Shown here: positions 1-8,136 of the stretch, one piece after another
Numbering within the stretch: position 1 is the stretch's first letter
Layout of the letters: each line of letters begins with the position of its first letter
Assembly: GCF_016638705.1 (NCBI RefSeq)
Contig: NZ_CP067341.1
Location: 2,049,501-2,113,500 of the forward strand
Length of the DNA: 64,000 bases
Origin: Lysinibacillus agricola
GTDB taxonomy: Bacteria; Bacillota; Bacilli; Bacillales_A; Planococcaceae
Direction of reading: 5' to 3'
Notes under the pieces: generated by a model
Seen by the model: the letters and a program-made list of their open reading frames with translations, nothing else
Told to the model about the DNA's origin: nothing
The model's database searches: none
Position numbers and translations under genes: made by a program

Positions 1-230
1 TCTACTCGTTCTTTATTTAGCATGATTCGATCAAGTGTAGAAGCAGGCATTCCTTGTTTCTCGCCATTTACTAAATCCTTTGCATTTTCAGCAATGATAG
101 TATCTTGGTCGATTAGTAACTGCTCAGCAATTTTTGTGAGAGCCTCATTTTTTTCGCAAGTTGTTTTAATATTTAAAATATAGCTTGCGGCTTTTGCCAA
201 CTTTCCTTTTTGTTGAACTTCACTTGTCAT
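1..230 (-). CDS. proA: Gamma-glutamyl phosphate reductase, N-terminal part (cut by window edge)
   Basis: The first 76 codons read MTSEVQQKGKLAKAASYILN onward, then a segment with ENAKDLVNGEKQGMP and LDRI, typical of the ProA N-terminus. ProA is the NADPH-dependent cytosolic enzyme that reduces glutamyl-5-phosphate to the semialdehyde in proline synthesis. An AAGGAGG site lies 7 bases before the ATG at 230. The gene follows proB by only 12 bases, so it is the second gene of a proBA operon. Its catalytic domain lies outside the window, so the call rests on the N-terminus and on context. Confidence 0.93.
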   Translation of the reverse strand, partial: MTSEVQQKGKLAKAASYILNIKTTCEKNEALTKIAEQLLIDQDTIIAENAKDLVNGEKQGMPASTLDRIMLNKERV

Positions 231-242
231 GTAAATTCCTCC

Positions 243-1337
243 TTAATTTGTTTGAATTTTTAGCCATTTATCTCGGTGAATTACCTCAATTGGATAGTTC
301 GCTAACTCATCTGTACGTTTTCCCATCGCGTGTGCTAACTCAAGGGAAGAATATAAGACCTCACCACGTCCAAGCAGTCCCTTGTCACTATATACCTCAA
401 CAACGTCGCCATTTGCGAAATCACCTTCGACACGGTATACACCAGCAGGTAATAGGCTTTTCCCGTTTGCCAATAGCGCATGTTCAGCGCCACTATCTAT
501 AAAAATTTTACCAGATACTTCCGTGAGTGCAATCCACTGTTTATTATTTGTTAAAACAGCAAGCGCCTCATGCTCAACATACGTACCATCACCACGTCCT
601 TCCACTATGTTGACAAGTTTATTCGCGCCGTGACCAGTTCCGATAAACACTTTGACGCCCGCATTTAAAGCTGCTCGAGCTGCCAGTAATTTGGATTCCA
701 TACCACCTGTACCGACCTTAGAGCCTGTACCGTCTGCAAAACCTAGCATTTCATCAGATACCTCTGTTAAACGATCGATGCGTTTGGCATGTGGGTTTTT
801 ATTTGGATTGGCGTTATACAACCCATTGATGTCTGTTAGGATAATGAGTTGATCAGCATGAACAAGACCACTTACAAGTGCCGATAACATATCGTTATCT
901 CCAAAGGTTAATTCGCTGACAGATACTGTATCGTTTTCGTTAATGATAGGTAGCATGGAGCGATCTAATAATTCCTCAAATGTGGCATATGCATTTTTAT
1001 AGCGTTCTTTTTTTGAAAAATCAGTGCGTGTTAATAAAATCTGAGCAGGTACAATATCATAAATGCTAAATAAAGCATTGTAGGTTTGAATTAGCAAACT
1101 TTGCCCAACTGCTGCAGCAGCCTGTTTACCTTTTACTGTGACAGGACGAGAAGGGTAGCCTAGTTGTTTAAAACCTGCTGCAACTGCGCCTGATGAAACA
1201 AGCACTACTTCATGACCATACTTTTTTAATTCAGCTATCGCTTGAACATGATCCATTAAACGTATTTTATCAATTTCACCTTTTGCATTTGTTAAGGAGC
1301 TACTCCCAATTTTGACGACGATTCTTTTTCTTTCCAT
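243..1337 (-). CDS. proB: Glutamate 5-kinase with C-terminal PUA domain
   Basis: ProB phosphorylates glutamate to glutamyl-5-phosphate, the first and normally feedback-inhibited step of proline synthesis. The 364-residue protein begins MERKRIVVKIGSSSLT, the amino-acid kinase phosphate loop. VSSGAVAAG, the INENDTVS segment and the GTGGMESKL motif follow, as in the family. Residues from about 270 form the PUA domain expected in long ProB proteins. The ATG at 1337 is preceded by a GGAGGT-like site. proA follows after 12 bases. Upstream lies a T-box leader with a proline specifier, so expression is probably induced when tRNA-Pro is uncharged. Confidence 0.97.
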   Translation of the reverse strand: MERKRIVVKIGSSSLTNAKGEIDKIRLMDHVQAIAELKKYGHEVVLVSSGAVAAGFKQLGYPSRPVTVKGKQAAAAVGQSLLIQTYNALFSIYDIVPAQILLTRTDFSKKERYKNAYATFEELLDRSMLPIINENDTVSVSELTFGDNDMLSALVSGLVHADQLIILTDINGLYNANPNKNPHAKRIDRLTEVSDEMLGFADGTGSKVGTGGMESKLLAARAALNAGVKVFIGTGHGANKLVNIVEGRGDGTYVEHEALAVLTNNKQWIALTEVSGKIFIDSGAEHALLANGKSLLPAGVYRVEGDFANGDVVEVYSDKGLLGRGEVLYSSLELAHAMGKRTDELANYPIEVIHRDKWLKIQTN

Positions 1338-1430
1338 AGCAATACCTCCAATTCACCATTACACTTGCATTATAATTTAAACTTTAGCAGCCGCTAAGAT
1401 TTTCGCTACTATAGTGACATCCGCCGGACT

Positions 1431-1543
1431 TTAACTTCTTTCAGTAGATGTCTTTTGTGCCGAAAGCGTAGCGACAGGTACAGGTGTTTGGACACCCGCT
1501 GAAAAGTAACTTAAATCCGCATTCATTTGCTGAAAGAAGTTAA
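1431..1543. repeat. 113-bp element with perfect 14-bp terminal inverted repeats
   Basis: TTAACTTCTTTCAG at 1431-1444 is repeated in inverted form as CTGAAAGAAGTTAA at 1530-1543, enclosing GC-richer sequence with no ORF. It lies in the proBA leader between the T-box terminator and proB, so it is transcribed only when the T-box reads through. It looks like a small non-autonomous mobile repeat. I saw no second copy in this window. Confidence 0.6.
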
Positions 1544-1774
1544 AAATAAAAAACCTTTCCATCCTAATAAATTAGGACGAAAAGGTTGCTTTCCGTGGTA
1601 CCACCTACATTGAACATCATTGACATTCCACTTTACTCATAACGCTTGAGACTGCGCCTAGTTTAGCTAGGACGTTTTACGAAGTAGGTTCTTTAGTCTT
1701 TCTTGTACAATGCCTTACAGCCGATGGGCATCGCTCTCTGATCAAGCAGTTTCTAGGTACTAGTCTTCGCTCGC
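1542..1774 (-). promoter_or_regulatory. T-box riboswitch, proline specifier (CCU)
   Basis: Read on the minus strand, the leader has the stem I base GACTAGTACC near 1764 paired with the GGCGCAGTC side, and a specifier-loop candidate GAACCTAC whose CCT codon is at 1686-1688. The T-box sequence GGTGGTACCACGG is at 1593-1605. The competing terminator is at 1547-1587 (CGTCCTAA ... TTAGGATGG, then a T-run). CCU encodes proline, matching the proBA operon downstream. T-box control of proBA is known in Bacillus. The terminator ends about 205 bases before proB, with an inverted-repeat element in between. Confidence 0.93.
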
Positions 1775-1984
1775 TTTTATTTTATAATCCAACATCTTTT
1801 TTGTATGGGCTCTAACTGATTGTTTTTGGTTGAAGTCCCATTTCTTTAAAAAGTAATTGAATAAAGAATGCACTACTTCAGCGTGTCTGTCAAGCTGAAT
1901 AGGAAAGTTAATAGAAAGTTTTGAATAAATAAGTAGGGAATGTTGAACAAACGAGGATAAAGTGCAAGGGGTAACGCACTTTGC

Positions 1985-2368
1985 TTACTTGAGCCACCAA
2001 ACTGCGATTAATAGTGGGAGCATTGCTAAAACAATTACGAAGAAACTCCATAATATTTGTTTTCCTGATGACATATTTTTCGGTTTGATACTCATTTGTT
2101 CATAAAGCTGGTTGATAGCACCTTGTTCTTTTGAATAAAGCATGGCTTGAAATTCATCGTAATCTTGAATATAACTTGATGGAGGGCGAGGGCTGAAGCG
2201 CAAACTTCGAATATCGTCAGTAATCTCTTTTTCACCCATCCAATAGGTAATAACAGGCGCTAAACCTGAAGTTTGCGTAGCCTGTACCTCGATAGCATGT
2301 GTTTTCATTTTATAATAGACATTTCCTTGCTCATCTTCATATTGCTTTACAATATCACTTACCGCCAT
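1985..2368 (-). CDS. Hypothetical protein with C-terminal membrane anchor
   Basis: The 127-residue protein is read from MAVSDIVKQYEDEQG. A start 7 codons upstream exists but lacks a ribosome site, whereas AGGTGG lies 8 bases before the ATG at 2368. Residues 1-95 are hydrophilic. The last 25 residues form one hydrophobic segment (LWSFFVIVLAMLPLLIAVWW), suggesting a tail-anchored cytosolic domain. I do not recognise the family. The gene lies upstream of proBA on the same strand but is separated from it by the T-box leader, so it is probably its own transcription unit. Confidence 0.7.
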   Translation of the reverse strand: MAVSDIVKQYEDEQGNVYYKMKTHAIEVQATQTSGLAPVITYWMGEKEITDDIRSLRFSPRPPSSYIQDYDEFQAMLYSKEQGAINQLYEQMSIKPKNMSSGKQILWSFFVIVLAMLPLLIAVWWLK

Positions 2369-2616
2369 CGACAACCACCTCTTTCTCAAAACAATACTAC
2401 TTTTACGTTATGATAATATTCATTATAATGTATTAAGAGAGAAAAGTGTTGCTTATACGAGCATAATTAGTTGGGTATTTTTGTAAAAAAATAGAAGAAC
2501 GCTCCACCATGTAGTATAATGTAAAAAACATTTTATAATGGTTCTTTTCTAAAAGTAATTGTTCATTACTGAAAGTTGGGAATGACATTTTGTTAAAACA
2601 TATGTCATGTATATAA

Positions 2617-2677
2617 GTTGATTTCCGTTCCGACTGGACGCCCCTAGGAAAGCGACCATTCGGAACGGAAATCAACC
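2617..2677. repeat. Dispersed palindromic repeat, family 1, copy A
   Basis: GTTGATTTCCGTTCCG is followed about 28 bases later by its exact inverse CGGAACGGAAATCAAC, enclosing a GC-rich core with GCGACC and GGACGCCCC. Related copies lie at 10991-11190, 56381-56412 and 62583-62618. Similar sequences are common between genes in Bacillaceae. The surrounding 2369-2727 holds no convincing gene. Similarity to the 62.5-kb copy extends beyond the palindrome (AAAGTTGGG ... GTTAAAAC upstream and ATTATGATGA downstream). Confidence 0.75.
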
Positions 2678-2727
2678 CCACATTATGATGAGCATATTTC
2701 TAAAAGTAATAGAAAGAAGGGGTAGAA

Positions 2728-3351
2728 TTGGCATTTTCAACGTTATTGGCGTTTTTAGGAGCAGCGATTATTTTAACACTAATGCCAGGACCAGATAATT
2801 TATTTGTTCTTGCACAAAGCATTACACAGGATAAAAAGGCTGGCATAGCAACATCACTTGGTCTATGTACAGGCTTACTTGTTCATATAGGAGCCGCTGT
2901 TCTTGGTATTTCGGCTATTATTTATCAATCCACAGTTATTTTTTCTATTGTTAAATTTGCGGGAGCGGCGTATTTATTGTATTTAGCGTGGCAATCATTT
3001 CGAGCGAAAGGTGATCCATTCACATTAGAGCAGCAAAATGTACAAGCCTATGTGACGTTATATAGAAAAGGGATTTTAATGAATATTTTAAATCCAAAGG
3101 TTTCTCTATTTTTCTTAGCACTATTGCCACAGTTTGTAACTCCATCTAATGGTCATGTAGGTTTACAGATGTTAATATTGGGTATTGTATTTTTAGTACA
3201 AGCGCTTATACTATTTTCAATATTTAGTATTTTTGCCGGTAAAGTAAGAAAAGTGATTATTGGGAAGCCCGCAATTGCTGAACGATTAAATATGATTCAA
3301 GGCGTCCTTTTCACTTTTATTGGTATACAAATAGCGCTTAGTAAACAGTAA
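2728..3351 (+). CDS. LysE/RhtB family amino-acid exporter
   Basis: The 207-residue membrane protein has about six hydrophobic segments. It carries the family signature near its N-terminus (LMPGPDNLFVLAQS, residues about 18-31) and NPKVSLFFLALLPQF near residue 130. LysE/RhtB proteins export amino acids or their derivatives with the proton or sodium gradient. The substrate cannot be read from sequence. The start is TTG at 2728 with an AAGGGG site upstream. The DUF1835 gene follows after 14 bases, so the two are probably co-transcribed and stop at the terminator near 4200. Confidence 0.9.
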   Translation: MAFSTLLAFLGAAIILTLMPGPDNLFVLAQSITQDKKAGIATSLGLCTGLLVHIGAAVLGISAIIYQSTVIFSIVKFAGAAYLLYLAWQSFRAKGDPFTLEQQNVQAYVTLYRKGILMNILNPKVSLFFLALLPQFVTPSNGHVGLQMLILGIVFLVQALILFSIFSIFAGKVRKVIIGKPAIAERLNMIQGVLFTFIGIQIALSKQ

Positions 3352-3365
3352 AAGGGGGGATTTTC

Positions 3366-4163
3366 ATGGCAATTTTACATATTACTTTTAGCTTATCTAC
3401 ACAAGGTTCTATAAAACATGCGATACGACAAAACCATTTACAGCGAGATGAGTCGGTGCTTTGTGTCAATGATATTTTCTCGATTGGCCCACTTAACAGC
3501 TTAGAAGAACGAAAAAACTGGTTAGAAGCCTATATATTTAATGACAATGAAGAACGTGAATTGTACGAGGATATTCATGAAGAATGGAAGAAAAAAATGG
3601 CAGGTTTACCGTGTGATGTTGATGTCTGGGTATGGTATAGCCAAAGTTCTCATGAAGAGATAGGGCTACGTTTTATCATGAGCGAGTTGATCAATAAATG
3701 TAGTATGGTATATGGGATTGATGCTACAGAAGGCTTGAAACGTGTACAGCCAAACATGATGATTCGTCATACTGGTGAGCTTGCGTCAGATATGCTAATG
3801 AAGCTCCGTTCCGAGGCAAAGCGCTTTTCTATTGATGATTGTCAGCGACTTGCAAAGGAATGGGAAGTGCTGAAACAAAAACCCAGTACACTGCGAGTTT
3901 GGCAAAATGGAATTGTACATGTAGCGGAAGATGCATTAGATCCTATTATTATTGAATGTGCGAAAAGAGCACATGCCGAGCTAAAAGAGGAATGGCTTAT
4001 ACCGATGCGTGTTATAGGTGAAACAATTGGTGCAATAGATGACTATTTAAGTGAAGAGTTTGTGGGAAGACGTCTGATAGCCCTTGCAAAGCAGGGACTT
4101 TTTGAAATTGATGGCGATACGACAGAAATGTATTCTTATCAAGTAAAATATGTAGGAAAATAA
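3366..4163 (+). CDS. DUF1835 domain protein
   Basis: This 265-residue soluble protein begins MAILHITFSLSTQGSIKHAI and carries DDIFSIGP-like VNDIFSIGPLN and a VWVWYSQSSHEE segment, the pattern of DUF1835 proteins of Firmicutes, which often have a second C-terminal domain. Here residues 155-265 form that second domain. No biochemical role is established that I know of. There is no signal peptide or membrane segment. It lies 14 bases after the LysE-type exporter and is probably in its operon, which does not by itself reveal a function. Confidence 0.8.
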   Translation: MAILHITFSLSTQGSIKHAIRQNHLQRDESVLCVNDIFSIGPLNSLEERKNWLEAYIFNDNEERELYEDIHEEWKKKMAGLPCDVDVWVWYSQSSHEEIGLRFIMSELINKCSMVYGIDATEGLKRVQPNMMIRHTGELASDMLMKLRSEAKRFSIDDCQRLAKEWEVLKQKPSTLRVWQNGIVHVAEDALDPIIIECAKRAHAELKEEWLIPMRVIGETIGAIDDYLSEEFVGRRLIALAKQGLFEIDGDTTEMYSYQVKYVGK

Positions 4164-4186
4164 TGATAAAATAGCTTCTTTGTAGT

Positions 4187-4218
4187 AACCACCTTTCATT
4201 TGGAGAAGGTGGTTTTTG
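4187..4218 (+). terminator. Rho-independent terminator
   Basis: AACCACCTT is paired with AAGGTGGTT, followed by a run of T. It lies 24 bases after the DUF1835 stop and closes the 2728-4163 unit. Confidence 0.85.
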
Positions 4219-4397
4219 TTGTTCAAGAAAATTGTCTTTATGGAACTCTAAAAATTTTTCGTAAAAGGTTAAATAGTAGATGCGTCTGTTACACTGACTT
4301 TTCCAAATGCCAGTTAAACATATAAAGAAAAGCGGGTAACAATTACGCAGAGGTGAAATTGTTACTCGCTTATGCTTCAGATGGTAGGAGCTTTCGA

Positions 4398-5279
4398 TTA
4401 CTTTTTTTCGTAAAAATCGAATACAAATTGCTGAAATTGTCGCGCTGATGGTGGAAGATATCGATTTTCAATCCAAGCCATACCTATTATACGTTCACAA
4501 ACCATATCCTCCACACGAATTTTAGCTAATTTATTTGGATTCAAGTCTTCGTCAACAGGCAGCAATGATACGCCAAGCCCAGCACCTACAAAACCAGCAA
4601 CTGTTGATACCTCATCACCTTCAAAGGTAATCTTCGGCTTGATACCTGCAGCATTTAATAATTTATCAGCGGTACGGCGCAATGCGTAACCTTTTTTCAT
4701 CAGAACAAAATTTTCATGTTCAAGTTCCTTCATTTTGATGCTTTTCCGAGTGGCGAAGGGATGGTCGATTGGCACCATAATATAAAGTTCGTCACGCCAC
4801 AGCTCCTTCCAGCAAACAGGCGGTTCTGTGTCAATCGCTGCAAGCAAGCAAATGTCTAACTCTCCTGCGAGTAATTGCTTCAGTTGGGAATGTGAGTAAT
4901 TTTGTGTAAAGTGAAAGCGTATATGCGGATGCTTCTGACGAAAAGAGCGGATTAAATCAGGTACGATGCTAGTCCCAAGAGTATGTAAAAAGCCGAGTGA
5001 TACATCACCTAGCTCTGGGTTATTAAGCTCCTGTAATTCTAAAACTGCTTTTTCATATTCCTTGCGCATGCGTTGGACACGGTACAAAAAGAGCTCGCCA
5101 TATCGGTTGAGCATAATCGAACGTCCTTGTCGGTCGAACAAGGGTACTCCTAATTCCTCTTCTAGCTTAGAAATCGAACGACTTAATGCTGGCTGAGAAA
5201 TCGCTAATGCTTCAGCAGCACGTGTCATATGCTCAAGCTTTGCTACTGTTACAAAGTATTCTAATTGTTGCCACTCCAT
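4398..5279 (-). CDS. LysR-type transcriptional regulator (GltC-like)
   Basis: The 293-residue protein has an N-terminal winged helix-turn-helix (residues 1-60: MEWQQLEYFVTVAKLEHMTRA ..., ISQPALSRSISKLEEELG, LFDRQGRSI) and a C-terminal ligand-binding domain from about residue 90. The overall pattern resembles GltC of Bacillus, but the effector and targets are unknown. A regulator of this type often controls a divergent gene. Here the divergent neighbour is the carboxylesterase 361 bases away, with a hairpin repeat between, so that link is weak. Start is the ATG at 5279, with a GAGGTGAAA site directly upstream. Confidence 0.9.
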   Translation of the reverse strand: MEWQQLEYFVTVAKLEHMTRAAEALAISQPALSRSISKLEEELGVPLFDRQGRSIMLNRYGELFLYRVQRMRKEYEKAVLELQELNNPELGDVSLGFLHTLGTSIVPDLIRSFRQKHPHIRFHFTQNYSHSQLKQLLAGELDICLLAAIDTEPPVCWKELWRDELYIMVPIDHPFATRKSIKMKELEHENFVLMKKGYALRRTADKLLNAAGIKPKITFEGDEVSTVAGFVGAGLGVSLLPVDEDLNPNKLAKIRVEDMVCERIIGMAWIENRYLPPSARQFQQFVFDFYEKK

Positions 5280-5359
5280 ATTTTCACCTCTATTCCGGTT
5301 ATTTTTGAGTTAACTGCATTATAACGGTAAAAGAGTTGGAAGTATAGGCACATGAAGAG

Positions 5360-5409
5360 AAACTTTAATCAGTGGGGGTTTTTCCTAGTGATTAATAGTC
5401 TTCACCAAA
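5360..5409. repeat. Dispersed hairpin repeat, family 2, copy 1
   Basis: AACTTTAATCAGTGGGGG, a T-run and ATTAATAGTCTTCACCAA match a second copy at 38286-38341. In that copy the hairpin ATCAGTGGGG/CCCCACTGAT is intact. Here the right arm has decayed to CTAGTGATTA. Both copies lie 80-90 bases upstream of a minus-strand regulator gene (LysR here, LutR there). The rest of 5280-5640 shows nothing else besides the esterase promoter region. Confidence 0.65.
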
Positions 5410-5640
5410 CGGGCTCGTTAATGCGGGATGAAAAAATTTTTAACAAACGGAGCACGTAAAATGAAGAATGCAAAATGAAAGTAACAGAAAGTGTGATATA
5501 ACAGCCATTAACCTCACATCGTTGATGCATGAAAGACATTAATATGATAAAAACTATAAATTGTACATTATGAATAAAGGGTGTTAAGATAGACACATAA
5601 ATTACACAATTACAAGTTTCCGTGAAGGGGATATTATAAA

Positions 5641-6393
5641 ATGAATTTTTCAAAGCCACAACCTCTAACAATTGAGGGAGGCAAAAAAGCCGTACTATTA
5701 CTGCATGGATTCACAGGTAGCACAAAAGATGTGAAAAAGCTAGGTGAATTTTTATCAAAACGTGGTTATACAGTTCATGCACCGATTTATAGTGGGCATG
5801 GCGTAGAGCCAGAAGCGTTACTTGAAACAAGACCAGAAGACTGGTGGAACGATGTTGTGGAAGGTTATAACTTCCTAAAAAGTAAAGGCTATCAAGAAAT
5901 CGCGGTAGTAGGAATTTCACTTGGCGGCGTATTTTCGTTAAAAGTAGCAGAGACGTTTCCAGTGAAAGCATGTGTTGCCATGTGTGCTCCAATCACACGT
6001 GATAACTCAAAAGGCTTATTTACACGTTTATATCATTACGCTCGTTTATATAAACATTTTGAAAATAAATCAAAAGATCAAATTATTTCAGAATTACATG
6101 AATTACGTATTACACCTAAGGATTCATTGGATGGTGTGACACGTTTAACTACAGAAACACGCGATGAATTATCTACAATCAAAGCACCTACATTAGTATT
6201 ACAAGGTTCATTAGATGATGAACTTTATCAAGAAAGTGCACCATTCATTTTAAATACTGTGGAAACTGATGATAAAGAAATTATTTGGTATGAAAATTCT
6301 GGTCATATTATTACGTTAGACAAAGAGCGTGAAAAAGTGTATGAGGATGTATACAAATTTTTAGATCATGTAGAGTGGTCTGTAGCAAACTAA
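5641..6393 (+). CDS. Carboxylesterase, Est30-like alpha/beta hydrolase
   Basis: This 250-residue cytosolic hydrolase closely follows the Est30 carboxylesterase of Geobacillus in length and motifs. The oxyanion segment LLLHGFTGS lies at residues 19-27, the nucleophile in GISLGG (Ser93), the acid in QGSLDDELY (Asp192) and the histidine in SGHIITLD (His222). Such enzymes cleave short- to medium-chain esters. The ATG at 5641 follows an AAGGGG site. A terminator sits directly after the stop, so it appears to be a single-gene unit. Confidence 0.92.
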   Translation: MNFSKPQPLTIEGGKKAVLLLHGFTGSTKDVKKLGEFLSKRGYTVHAPIYSGHGVEPEALLETRPEDWWNDVVEGYNFLKSKGYQEIAVVGISLGGVFSLKVAETFPVKACVAMCAPITRDNSKGLFTRLYHYARLYKHFENKSKDQIISELHELRITPKDSLDGVTRLTTETRDELSTIKAPTLVLQGSLDDELYQESAPFILNTVETDDKEIIWYENSGHIITLDKEREKVYEDVYKFLDHVEWSVAN

Positions 6394-6420
6394 GAGCTGT
6401 CACCAGACAGCTCTTTTAGT
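6393..6420 (+). terminator. Rho-independent terminator
   Basis: AGAGCTGTC/GACAGCTCT with a 4-base loop and a short T-run begins at the esterase stop codon. Confidence 0.9.
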
Positions 6421-6578
6421 TTTGTCTACTAAAAGCTAGGAACTGTACAATTAACGATTATAAAAGAAAAAACTATTGTTTTTAAAATAAATGCCTGATA
6501 CCATAGTGGAATTGTAGTGAGAAATCCCTTCGACTAAATTATTTGCAATAGTTAAATACATCTAAGGAGTACATCAAA

Positions 6579-7916
6579 ATGCAACAGAAAATACCTTTTT
6601 CAACATATGCAGTCATCGGCACGATGCTTTTCGGACTGTATTTTGGAGCAGGGAATCTTATTTTTCCAATTCAGCTTGGACAATTAGCAGGGACCAACTT
6701 TTGGTTTGGACTAATTGGATTTTTAGTAACAGCTATCGGTTTACCGTTTCTGGGTATTTTAGCCAATGGTTTATCAGGTAGTAACGGTTTGCGTGACTTA
6801 GCGAGCCGTGTTCATCCATTATTCGGCATCATCTTTTCATTAGCACTCTATTTAACGATCGGTCCTTTTTTTGCGATTCCACGTACAGCGACAGTTCCGT
6901 TTGTTGTTGGCTTTGAACCATATATTCAGGCTGAGCATACAACACTTCTACTTGCTTTATTTAGCTTCGTATTTTTCGCCATCGTTTATTATTTTTCATT
7001 AAATCCAGCGAAAATTATGGATTATATCGGTAAATATTTAACACCAGCCTTTTTGGTTGTGTTATTTATTTTAATTATTATTAGTATTTTAAAGCCGATG
7101 GGGCATTTCCAACAGCCAATGGGAGACTATATTGATTCAGCATTTATGACAGGTTTTAAAGAAGGCTATAACACAATGGATGCACTAGCGTCATTAGCTT
7201 TTGGGATTGTCGTTATAAATGCAATTAAAAGCGCAGGAATTTCAGATAAAAAGGAAATTGCTAAGGCAACATGGAAATCTGGTATTTTTGCCATGGCATT
7301 AATGATGCTAATATACGGTTTAATAACGTATATGGGGGCATCGAGTATTGAGGCTGTTGGTACATTTGATAACGGTGGTTTAATATTTGCTGCAGTGGCA
7401 GATCACTATTTCGGATCATTTGGGGCTATTTTATTGGCAGTTATTATTGTCCTGGCTTGTTTAAAGACAAGTATTGGCTTAATCACATCTTGTAGTGAGT
7501 TTTTCCACGAAGTGTTCCGAAAAATAAGCTATAAGTGGTTTGTTTTGTTATTGTGTGTTGTGTCGTTTACGATTGCTAACTTCGGATTAACGAATATTAT
7601 TAAGTTTGCCATTCCAGTGCTGATGTTCTTATATCCGCTAGCAATTGTCTTAATTGTCCTTGCATTAAGCTCATCACTATTTAAAAATAAGCAAACGGTA
7701 TACGCGATTGCTATGATTTTTACAATTTTTATTAGTTTGATTGATGGCTATAAAGCATTAGTAGTTAGCATTCCTACGGCGAAATTAAGTATTTTTGATG
7801 CAATTGAGAAAGCTTATTCGAACATTTTACCTTTTTACGACATGGGCTTAGGATGGATATTACCAGCGCTAATAGGGGCTTTGATTGGATATTTAATTCC
7901 AGCAAAAAGAATGTAA
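6579..7916 (+). CDS. brnQ: Branched-chain amino acid transporter (LIVCS family)
   Basis: The 445-residue protein has about twelve membrane spans. It opens with FSTYAVIGTMLFGLYFGAGN and LIFPIQLGQLAG, the BrnQ signature for sodium- or proton-coupled uptake of leucine, isoleucine and valine. Other BrnQ-like segments are PRTATVPFVVGFEP and CLKTSIGLITSCSEFF. The length matches the family. It has its own upstream region (158 bases after the esterase terminator), a GGAG site before the ATG and a terminator after the stop, and so forms a single-gene unit. Confidence 0.95.
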   Translation: MQQKIPFSTYAVIGTMLFGLYFGAGNLIFPIQLGQLAGTNFWFGLIGFLVTAIGLPFLGILANGLSGSNGLRDLASRVHPLFGIIFSLALYLTIGPFFAIPRTATVPFVVGFEPYIQAEHTTLLLALFSFVFFAIVYYFSLNPAKIMDYIGKYLTPAFLVVLFILIIISILKPMGHFQQPMGDYIDSAFMTGFKEGYNTMDALASLAFGIVVINAIKSAGISDKKEIAKATWKSGIFAMALMMLIYGLITYMGASSIEAVGTFDNGGLIFAAVADHYFGSFGAILLAVIIVLACLKTSIGLITSCSEFFHEVFRKISYKWFVLLLCVVSFTIANFGLTNIIKFAIPVLMFLYPLAIVLIVLALSSSLFKNKQTVYAIAMIFTIFISLIDGYKALVVSIPTAKLSIFDAIEKAYSNILPFYDMGLGWILPALIGALIGYLIPAKRM

Positions 7917-7925
7917 TAGTTTTAA

Positions 7926-7956
7926 ATACCACAATCTATGGGTTGTGGTATTTTTG
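7926..7956 (+). terminator. Rho-independent terminator
   Basis: ATACCACAA/TTGTGGTAT with an 8-base loop and five T residues, 10 bases after brnQ. Confidence 0.9.
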
Positions 7957-8136
7957 TTTTGAGAGTTATTCACATACTGACATAAAAACTTAATTGTAAA
8001 TATTTTGAGCATTTTAAGCAGGTTGATAACTTTAACACTGATAATGATGATTTTTTCGTAAATCATATAATTCGTTTGGTTAAATTAACCATATAAGAAT
8101 GTTATTATTATGGTAGTAAATTTGAGGAGAAATTTT

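Noticed and set aside
2433..2681. 82-codon minus-strand frame
   Set aside because: Its start lies within a family 1 palindromic repeat and its composition is not protein-like.
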